Shown one piece after another: positions 1-5,734 of a stretch of DNA of 5,734 bases. This stretch comes from Oscillospiraceae bacterium. Lineage in GTDB: Bacteria > Bacillota > Clostridia > Oscillospirales > Oscillospiraceae. Within the stretch, counting starts at the first letter, position 1; the number at the start of each line of letters is the position of its first letter. The position numbers and the translations under genes are program-made. The notes beneath the pieces are model-generated. The model was given only the letters and a program-made list of their open reading frames with translations, did not search any database and had not been told where the DNA came from. Location: contig JAFOJR010000161.1 in the NCBI GenBank assembly GCA_017420125.1, positions 1-5,734 of the forward strand. The letters are read 5' to 3'.

Positions 1-107
1 AGGCCTCCGGGCTGGACCGCAAGGATGTGGACAAGGCATTCAAAGCACTGAAAAAAGAAGAAGCCATTGTCTCTCCCGTCCGCTGCAAATGGGAACCGAA
101 AGCGTAA
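1..107 (+). CDS. C-terminal end of a small winged-helix (MarR-like) DNA-binding protein, partial
   Basis: The window opens inside this gene. The frame starting at base 3 reads 34 codons to TAA at 105-107, beginning ASGLDRKDVDKAFKALKKEE and ending VRCKWEPKA. The pattern fits the second half of a winged helix: a recognition helix (GLDRKDVDKAFKALKK) followed by a short two-stranded wing (EEAIVSPVRCKWEP). From memory, Clostridia carry many stand-alone proteins of about 60-80 residues with this ending, usually annotated as MarR-like or HTH regulators. I infer that family here; the start and N-terminal half are outside the window. It converges on the minus-strand gene cluster and shares the terminator that begins about 14 bases after its stop. 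The DNA target and role cannot be read from this fragment. That this is a real coding end is fairly sure; the fold assignment is moderate. Confidence 0.6.
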   Translation, partial: ASGLDRKDVDKAFKALKKEEAIVSPVRCKWEPKA

Positions 108-120
108 AAACCCGTTGGGC

Positions 121-163
121 AAAAAAAAGGCATTGTCATCTGAAAATGACAATGCCTTTTTTT
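121..163. terminator. Bidirectional rho-independent terminator
   Basis: A perfect 18-base-pair inverted repeat has arms at 122-139 and 146-163 and a six-base loop (ctgaaa, 140-145). The core is GGCATTGTCAT paired with ATGACAATGCC, flanked by an A run on the left and a T run on the right. Read rightward, the hairpin ends in seven T's and closes the winged-helix gene (stop at 107). Read leftward, it ends in eight T's and closes tkt (stop at 178-180). Its position between two converging genes and its symmetry make a shared, two-way terminator the natural reading. Confidence 0.92.
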
Positions 164-177
164 CTCGCTGAAAGCGC

Positions 178-2199
178 TTATTTTTTCAAATTTTGAATGA
201 CTTCTTCCGCTGTTTCCGCCACATGTTCCGGCGTAAAGCCAAACGCGGAGAACAAAGCAGAACCGGGCGCCGACGCGCCAAAGTGGTCCAGGGTCACCGT
301 CGCCCCGTCCAGACCCACATATCTGCCCCATCCGAAGCTGCTGCCTGCTTCCACCGCCACTCTGGCGCGGACAGCCCGGGGCAGGACGGATTCCTGATAA
401 GCGCTGTCCTGTGCCGCAAACAGTTCAAAGCTGGGCATGGAAACAATTCGAGGCTGATATCCCTTCTCCCGGAGCAGTTTTCCCGCTTCCATCGCCACAC
501 CCACTTCCGAGCCGGAAGCCAGCAGAATCACATCCGGCACACCGGCGCTATCCTGCAGGATATAGCCGCCCCGGAGCGCATCTCTGCCTGTTTCCTCATA
601 CAGGGGCAGTGCCTGCCGGGACAGGACCAGAACCGTGGGGCCTTCCGCCTGCAAAGCGGCCAGATAGCCCGCCGCCGTCTCCTTCCCGTCCGCCGGACGG
701 AATACCGTGGTATTGGGCGTGGCCCGCAGCGCGGCCAATTGTTCAACGGGCTGATGGGTGGGGCCGTCCTCACCCACGCCGATGCTGTCATGGGTCATGA
801 TATACATCACCGGCAGTTTCATCAGCGCGGACAGCCGCAGTGCCGGTTTTACATAATCAGAGAACACAAAGAACGTGGCGCAGAAGGGCCGCAGACCGCC
901 ATACAGCGCCATGCCGTTGCAGGCACAGGCCATGGCCAGCTCCCGCACGCCAAAGTGGATATTGCTCCCGTCATAGGAATCGGGGCCGAAATCCCCCAGT
1001 CCTTTTAACTCCGTTTTATTGGAAGGGGCCAGATCGGCGCTGCCGCCAAACAGATTCAGCCCCCCTGCCGCCAGGCGGTTCAATACGGTGCCGGAAGCCG
1101 CCCGGGTGGCCGTCTTGTCGGAAAAGTCCCAGAAATCCGCCTGGGACGCAAAGTCCACAGGCAGTTTGCCGGACTGCCAGTCCTCCCACTTCCGGGCAAG
1201 GTCCGGATATGCTTTCCCATAGTCTGAAAACAGCTTATTCCATTCATCTTCCGCTTTTTGAAAGCCGGGCTTCATTTGATCGAAATGATCGTATACGCTT
1301 TGCGGGATTGCAAAAGCGGCCTCTTCCTGCCAGCCGTAGAACGATTTCATGGCCTGAATGTTTTCTTCGCCCAGCGGTTCGCCATGGGCGCTGGACTTGC
1401 CGGCCTTGGGCGTGCCCCGGGCAATTTCCGTCTGCACGATGATGAGAGACGGCTTTTTTGTCTCCTGCTTTGCCTTTTCAATGGCGGCCGCAATGGCATC
1501 AATGTCTTCGCCGTCTTCCACGGAAAGCACCTGCCATCCATATGCGGCATAGCGGGCGCCCACATCTTCCCGGAAGGTAATGTCGGTCTGTCCCTCGATG
1601 GTGATGCGGTTGCTGTCATACAGCAAAATCAGCTTGCCCAGCCCCATGGTGCCCGCCATGGAGGCCGCCTCTGCCGACGCGCCTTCCATCATGCATCCAT
1701 CGCCTGCAATCGCATAGGTGTAATTATCCACAATGGGATATCCTTCCCGATTGAAAATGGCGGACAGATGGGCCTCGGCCATCGCCATTCCCACTGCCAT
1801 GGCAACGCCCTGCCCCAGCGGGCCGGTGGTGGCTTCCACGCCTTCTGTGTGGCCGTATTCCGGGTGGCCCGGCGTGAGGCTTCCCCACTGCCGGAAGTTT
1901 TTGATGTCCTCCAGCGAAACGCCATAGCCGAAAAAGTGCAGCAGTGCATATTCCAGCATGGACGCATGTCCGGCGGAAAGAACAAAGCGGTCCCGCCCGG
2001 GCCAGTTTGGATTTTGGGGATTGTGCTTCATCTGCCGCCATAACGCATACGCCATGGGCGCCGCGCCGATGGGCATCCCCGGGTGGCCGCTGTTTGCTTT
2101 CTGTACCCCTTCCGCTGCCAAAATGCGAATCGCAGTAATTGCTCTTTGTTCCTCTTGATACATCGTTTTGCTCATCCCCTCAACCAATTCATTTTTCAT
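178..2199 (-). CDS. tkt: Transketolase
   Basis: This thiamine-diphosphate enzyme of the non-oxidative pentose phosphate pathway moves a two-carbon ketol unit from xylulose-5-phosphate to ribose-5-phosphate or erythrose-4-phosphate in the cytoplasm. At 673 residues it has full family length and all three domains. The N-terminal diphosphate-binding domain (about 13-345) has SGHPG at 37-41, SAGHAS with His78, GPLGQG at 126-131, and the ThDP/Mg motif GDG (166-168) to Asn197. The pyrimidine-binding domain (about 360-530) has SADLAPSN (387-394), FGVRE with the likely catalytic Glu420, and HDSIGVGEDGPTHQP (470-484). The C-terminal domain follows from about 545. No motif is broken. The start ATG overlaps the stop of the preceding transferase gene as ATGA, suggesting translational coupling; only a weak AGAAG lies seven bases upstream. 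In-frame ATG codons at residues 9 and 13 are possible starts, and homology would begin near residue 15, so the first dozen residues are uncertain. It is the last gene of the operon and ends at the shared terminator. Confidence 0.97.
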   Translation of the reverse strand: MKNELVEGMSKTMYQEEQRAITAIRILAAEGVQKANSGHPGMPIGAAPMAYALWRQMKHNPQNPNWPGRDRFVLSAGHASMLEYALLHFFGYGVSLEDIKNFRQWGSLTPGHPEYGHTEGVEATTGPLGQGVAMAVGMAMAEAHLSAIFNREGYPIVDNYTYAIAGDGCMMEGASAEAASMAGTMGLGKLILLYDSNRITIEGQTDITFREDVGARYAAYGWQVLSVEDGEDIDAIAAAIEKAKQETKKPSLIIVQTEIARGTPKAGKSSAHGEPLGEENIQAMKSFYGWQEEAAFAIPQSVYDHFDQMKPGFQKAEDEWNKLFSDYGKAYPDLARKWEDWQSGKLPVDFASQADFWDFSDKTATRAASGTVLNRLAAGGLNLFGGSADLAPSNKTELKGLGDFGPDSYDGSNIHFGVRELAMACACNGMALYGGLRPFCATFFVFSDYVKPALRLSALMKLPVMYIMTHDSIGVGEDGPTHQPVEQLAALRATPNTTVFRPADGKETAAGYLAALQAEGPTVLVLSRQALPLYEETGRDALRGGYILQDSAGVPDVILLASGSEVGVAMEAGKLLREKGYQPRIVSMPSFELFAAQDSAYQESVLPRAVRARVAVEAGSSFGWGRYVGLDGATVTLDHFGASAPGSALFSAFGFTPEHVAETAEEVIQNLKK

Positions 2200-2765
2200 C
2201 TTTGATCTTCTACATCCAACGGAATCTGTATCAGTTTTTTCGGCGTTTCCTCTCTCTCATCCGTGCAAAGCGCGGCGCAAAATGCCTCCTGCTCCACCAG
2301 AACAAATTGATATCCCGGCTGACAGAAGGAAACGGCGCCGGAATCCCCAACGGAAAACACCCGCTCCCGCAGGGGAAGACCCAGAATCCCGTCTCCCGTG
2401 CATTTGCCATAACTTTCCTTCAGCGTCCAGAACGCAATCAGACGCCGCACGGGATCTTCCGCCCGGGCGAGCTGCGCCTGTTCCTCTTCCGCCAGAACGC
2501 GTCGGGCCAGACCCGGCCGGCGCGGCCGGACCAGTTCAATATCCACCCCGATGGGAGAATCCCCCACACCGCACAGGGCAAACCCGCCGCTGTGGCTCAG
2601 ATTAAAGAAAATCTCCGGGCGGGTGGGGAAAAACGGCTTCCCGTTGGCGTCCCGTGCCATGGGGGGCAGCCGGGTGCAGCGGAACCGGGTCCGCAGCACA
2701 GCCCCCAGCAGCCGGAGCGCAAGCGCCTTTCCATCTGCTCCTTCGGCATAATACCATGCTGTCAG
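2196..2765 (-). CDS. Sfp-type 4'-phosphopantetheinyl transferase
   Basis: It transfers the 4'-phosphopantetheine arm of coenzyme A to a serine of acyl or peptidyl carrier proteins, turning apo into holo forms. With the start chosen here it has 189 residues. Visible family motifs are GKP (42-44), FNLSHSG (54-60), GVDIE (73-77) and WTLKESYGK (113-121). Asp75, Glu77 and Glu117 match the Mg-binding acids of Sfp, and Lys121 matches the catalytic lysine. The start needs care. No ATG is in frame upstream. The first conventional start is GTG at 2699 (167 residues), but the frame stays open upstream and encodes WYY and LRLLGAVL, which resemble the normal N-terminus of the family. A strong AGGAGGG (2778-2772) sits six bases before an in-frame CTG at 2765-2763, so I take CTG as the likely start. 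The gene begins about 20 bases after the glmM stop and overlaps tkt by four bases, so it is in that operon. No carrier protein or synthase gene is in the window, so its partner is unknown. It is a small, compact member of the family. Confidence 0.93.
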   Translation of the reverse strand: MTAWYYAEGADGKALALRLLGAVLRTRFRCTRLPPMARDANGKPFFPTRPEIFFNLSHSGGFALCGVGDSPIGVDIELVRPRRPGLARRVLAEEEQAQLARAEDPVRRLIAFWTLKESYGKCTGDGILGLPLRERVFSVGDSGAVSFCQPGYQFVLVEQEAFCAALCTDEREETPKKLIQIPLDVEDQR

Positions 2766-2771
2766 CCCAAT

Positions 2772-2778
2772 CCCTCCT
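2772..2778 (-). promoter_or_regulatory. Strong ribosome binding site of the phosphopantetheinyl transferase gene
   Basis: AGGAGGG reads on the minus strand just after the glmM stop codon (TAG, 2788-2786). It lies six bases before the in-frame CTG at 2765-2763. The nearest ATG (2757-2755) is 14 bases away and out of frame, and the GTG at 2699 is 72 bases away. The site therefore argues for initiation at CTG, or for a sequence difference that hides a normal start. Confidence 0.7.
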
Positions 2779-2785
2779 TTTTCTG

Positions 2786-4138
2786 CTACTGCTCAGTCAA
2801 AAAGCCCTTTTCTTTTAAAACATCCACGATGCCCTGGGCATACGTTCTGCAAATGGCATCATTTTCCGCTTCCACCATGACGCGGATCAAAGACTCCGTT
2901 CCGCTGGGGCGGACCAAAATCCTGCCGTTGTCTCCCAACTCCCGAGCGGCCTGCCGAACGGCGCTCTGCACGTCTTCATCCGCCATGGCGGCTTCCTTAT
3001 CCAGCACCTTTACATTCTGCAGGACCTGGGGATACAGCTTCACCGGCTCTGCCAGCTTGCTCAGCGTGGTTTTTCGTTCCAGCACCACTTCCATCAGCTT
3101 GATGGACGTCAAAATGCCGTCTCCGGTGGAAGCATATTTGCTGAAGATAATATGCCCGGATTGTTCGCCGCCCAGCCGGTGGCCGTTGGCAACCATATTT
3201 TCATACACATATTTATCGCCCACCGCCGTCTGGACATAATCAATGTCAAACTGGTCAAACGCTTTATACAGCCCCAGATTGGACATGACCGTGGTCACCA
3301 CCGTATTGTTCAGCAGTTTTCCCCGCTCCTTCAAATACCGGCCGTAGATATATAAAATTTTATCCCCGTCTACAATGTCTCCGTTTTCGTCTATGGCAAT
3401 GCATCGATCCGCATCGCCGTCGTAGGCAAAGCCCACATCCAGCTTGTTTTCTCTCACATGTTTCTGCAGCACTTCAACATGGGTGGAGCCGCAGTTGTTA
3501 TTGATATTCCACCCATTGGGCTTGTTGTTGATGACATATGTTTCCGCGCCCAGCGCGTCAAACACGCTTTTGGCAATCATCCAGGCGCTGCCGTTGGCAC
3601 AGTCCAGACCCACTCGCATCCCCCGATACGAACGGATGGCCAAAGAGATCAGATAGCCGATATAACGGTTGCGGCCGGCGGCATAATCCACCACCTGGCC
3701 GATGGCCTCCCGCCTGGCCAGCGGCAGCTGGCCCAGCTCGCCGCTGAGGTACGCCTCAATCTGCTCAATCACTTCTTCTTCCAGTTTTTCCCCGTGACTG
3801 TTTAAGATCTTGATCCCGTTGTCGTAATATGGATTGTGACTGGCAGAGATCATAATGCCGCAGTCAAATTCCTGCTCGGTGCGCACCACATAGGCCACAC
3901 TGGGCGTGGTGGTTACGTGAAGCAGATATACATCGGCACCCGAAGCGTTTAAACCGGCCCCCAGCGAAGCTTCCAGCATATAGCTGCTGCGGCGGGTATC
4001 TTTTCCGATGACAGCCCGGCAAGGGTGGTCCTTGCCGTAATACCATCCCAAAAAGCGGCCGATTTCATACGCGTGGGCAGCAGTCAGCGACACGTTTGCT
4101 TCCCCGCGAAAACCATCGGTTCCAAAATATTTTCCCAT
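2786..4138 (-). CDS. glmM: Phosphoglucosamine mutase
   Basis: It interconverts glucosamine-6-phosphate and glucosamine-1-phosphate, the step before UDP-N-acetylglucosamine and hence peptidoglycan precursors. It belongs to the alpha-D-phosphohexomutase family and is 450 residues, the usual GlmM length. All four signatures are present. The N-terminus has GTDGFRG (6-12). The catalytic phosphoserine loop MISASHNP puts the serine at residue 100, the same position as in Bacillus GlmM. The Mg loop is DGDADR (240-245). The sugar-binding loop is GGEQSGH (323-329), and the phosphate-binding loop is RPSGTES (410-416). GGEQSGH and the overall length favour GlmM over phosphomannomutase/phosphoglucomutase. 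AGGAG stands seven bases before the ATG, so the start is secure. It is first in the operon with the transferase and tkt, behind its own promoter. In many Bacillota glmM follows cdaA and cdaR; here the upstream neighbour is a terminated malic enzyme gene instead. Confidence 0.97.
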   Translation of the reverse strand: MGKYFGTDGFRGEANVSLTAAHAYEIGRFLGWYYGKDHPCRAVIGKDTRRSSYMLEASLGAGLNASGADVYLLHVTTTPSVAYVVRTEQEFDCGIMISASHNPYYDNGIKILNSHGEKLEEEVIEQIEAYLSGELGQLPLARREAIGQVVDYAAGRNRYIGYLISLAIRSYRGMRVGLDCANGSAWMIAKSVFDALGAETYVINNKPNGWNINNNCGSTHVEVLQKHVRENKLDVGFAYDGDADRCIAIDENGDIVDGDKILYIYGRYLKERGKLLNNTVVTTVMSNLGLYKAFDQFDIDYVQTAVGDKYVYENMVANGHRLGGEQSGHIIFSKYASTGDGILTSIKLMEVVLERKTTLSKLAEPVKLYPQVLQNVKVLDKEAAMADEDVQSAVRQAARELGDNGRILVRPSGTESLIRVMVEAENDAICRTYAQGIVDVLKEKGFLTEQ

Positions 4139-4145
4139 TGCTTTT

Positions 4146-4150
4146 CTCCT
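4146..4150 (-). promoter_or_regulatory. Ribosome binding site of glmM
   Basis: AGGAG on the minus strand is seven bases before the glmM ATG (4138-4136). This is ideal spacing and fixes the start. Confidence 0.8.
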
Positions 4151-4180
4151 GTTCTCTCTGTGTTTCTACTGATATGGTAT

Positions 4181-4221
4181 GCGGTGGGACAGATTTATGC
4201 CAATCCGGCTCCGCCCGCCGC
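4181..4221 (-). promoter_or_regulatory. Possible long-range stem in the glmM leader
   Basis: In the presumed glmM transcript, GCGGCGGG (4221-4214) can pair with CCCACCGC (4188-4181). This gives seven base pairs around one C-A mismatch and encloses 25 bases. It lies between the putative transcription start and the ribosome binding site. I see no match to a riboswitch or glmS-type ribozyme. The pairing could be chance in a GC-rich stretch. Confidence 0.25.
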
Positions 4222-4244
4222 GTCGAATGCAAACGAATATAGGT

Positions 4245-4274
4245 ATTATAGCACAGGTTCTGTCCTTCCCACAA
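4245..4274 (-). promoter_or_regulatory. Promoter of the glmM-transferase-tkt operon
   Basis: On the minus strand a consensus TATAAT (4250-4245) is preceded by TG one base upstream (4253-4252), an extended -10 box. TTGTGG (4274-4269) sits 18 bases upstream as a weak -35 box, matching three of six consensus bases, which the extended -10 can compensate for. Transcription would start near 4238, giving a leader of about 100 bases before glmM. It lies downstream of the malic enzyme terminator, as expected for an independent unit. Confidence 0.75.
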
Positions 4275-4283
4275 GGCGGGAAG
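4265..4283. repeat. Inverted repeat over the -35 region of the glmM promoter
   Basis: CTTCCC, seven bases, then GGGAAG form a perfect six-base-pair dyad of 19 bases. It covers the -35 box of the glmM promoter. Size, spacing and position suit a dimeric repressor or activator site. No known operator is recognised, and it could be coincidence. Confidence 0.35.
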
Positions 4284-4337
4284 CGCAGTTTTTCAAAAAG
4301 CTGTCTGTCATTTTATGTGCGCCAGACGGTCATGCAG

Positions 4338-4376
4338 AAAAAAAACCGGCTGTTTCCTGTGCTCAGCCGGTTTTTT
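4338..4376 (-). terminator. Rho-independent terminator of the malic enzyme gene
   Basis: On the minus strand the arms AAAAAACCGGCTG (4340-4352) and CAGCCGGTTTTTT (4364-4376) form a 13-base-pair stem with an 11-base loop. The G+C core CCGGCTG is followed by a run of eight T's in the transcript (4345-4338). It starts about 30 bases after the malic enzyme stop and separates that gene from the glmM operon. The A/T flanks would also allow some function in the plus direction, but no plus-strand gene ends here. Confidence 0.9.
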
Positions 4377-4406
4377 CCAATCTCACGAAAAACTGTCAAT
4401 CTTTTA

Positions 4407-5582
<1,176 letters not shown>

Positions 5583-5598
5583 CCCGGTCTTCATTCCT

Positions 5599-5624
5599 TT
5601 CTGCTTTTCCGTTCTGCTTTTCCG
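5599..5624. repeat. Perfect 13-base tandem duplication before the malic enzyme start
   Basis: On the minus strand CGGAAAAGCAGAA occurs twice in direct succession (5624-5612 and 5611-5599), ending 5 bases before the ATG at 5594 and 17 before the ATG at 5582. The unit is not a multiple of three, which suggests this stretch is untranslated leader rather than coding sequence. Confidence 0.85.
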
Positions 5625-5680
5625 CAAAGGGTCTGATAAGAAAACGCACATCTCTCACGTTTCTTTCCTTTTTGGGTTCC

Positions 5681-5710
5681 AGTATATCATATCCATTATA
5701 AACCTGTCAC
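5681..5710 (-). promoter_or_regulatory. Promoter of the malic enzyme gene
   Basis: GTGACA (5710-5705, five of six -35 consensus bases) and TATACT (5686-5681, five of six -10 bases) are 18 bases apart on the minus strand. TG lies one base before the -10 box, an extended -10 element. Transcription would start near 5674, giving a leader of roughly 90 bases to the ATG at 5582. A TATAAT at 5700-5695 lies between the two boxes but has no acceptable -35 of its own. Confidence 0.75.
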
Positions 5711-5734
5711 TGATTTTATCTCGTAAGGCGCCTG

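Noticed and set aside
166..176. Small hairpin CGCT-gaa-AGCG next to the tkt stop
   Set aside because: Only four base pairs, with a much stronger terminator immediately beyond it.
193..2043. Long plus-strand open frames opposite tkt (193-1008 and 1258-2043)
   Set aside because: They mirror the transketolase gene on the other strand, encode Arg/His/Gly/Pro-rich sequence with no family motif, and follow from the high G+C codon bias of the real gene.
2139..3239. A 366-codon plus-strand open frame spanning the tkt start, the transferase and part of glmM
   Set aside because: It runs antisense across three well-supported genes, has no recognisable domain, and its composition is that of a shadow frame.
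4287..4300. TTTTTCAAAAA inverted A/T run upstream of the glmM promoter
   Set aside because: The symmetry does not extend past the A/T run. It may merely be an A/T-rich upstream stretch.
5695..5700. A perfect TATAAT on the minus strand as a second malic enzyme promoter
   Set aside because: No acceptable -35 box lies 16-19 bases upstream and there is no TG extension, whereas the nearby GTGACA/TATACT pair is well spaced.
5726..5733. AGGCGCCT palindrome at the right edge of the window
   Set aside because: Eight bases are too few to call, and the sequence beyond is not available; it could be part of an upstream gene's terminator.

Overview
The window holds ordinary bacterial housekeeping genes. 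It looks like a moderately GC-rich member of the Bacillota, probably class Clostridia. The evidence is strong AGGAGG-type ribosome binding sites, hairpin-plus-T-run terminators, sigma-A promoters with extended -10 boxes, and a short single-domain malic enzyme of the YtsJ/MalS kind. The taxon is inferred from style and protein similarity, not from a search.

Layout from left to right. The end of a plus-strand gene (1-107) encodes the last 34 residues of what looks like a small winged-helix DNA-binding protein. A perfectly symmetric hairpin with A/T tracts on both sides (about 121-163) can terminate transcription from both directions, since the next gene converges on it. Everything else is on the minus strand. 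Read in the direction of transcription, from right to left, it contains: a promoter and malic enzyme gene (about 5710-4407) closed by its own terminator (4338-4376); a 268-base intergenic region with the promoter and a GC-rich leader; then a tight three-gene cluster of glmM (phosphoglucosamine mutase, 4138-2786), an Sfp-type 4'-phosphopantetheinyl transferase (about 2765-2196) and tkt (transketolase, 2199-178), which ends at the shared terminator.

The three-gene cluster is very likely one operon: the first gap is about 20 bases and the second junction is a 4-base ATGA overlap. GlmM supplies glucosamine-1-phosphate for UDP-GlcNAc and cell wall synthesis. Transketolase moves two-carbon units between fructose-6-phosphate/glyceraldehyde-3-phosphate and the pentose phosphates. 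The phosphopantetheinyl transferase activates carrier proteins. All three serve growth, but they share no substrate. The malic enzyme is a separate unit that decarboxylates malate to pyruvate.

I found no mobile element, CRISPR array, RNA gene or evident new system. The points most worth a second look are small: a probable CTG start codon for the transferase behind a near-perfect Shine-Dalgarno sequence; a 13-base tandem duplication and an overlapping short open frame just before the malic enzyme start; an inverted repeat on the -35 region of the glmM promoter; a possible long-range stem in the glmM leader; and the loss of a usually acidic residue in the malic enzyme cofactor-binding fold.
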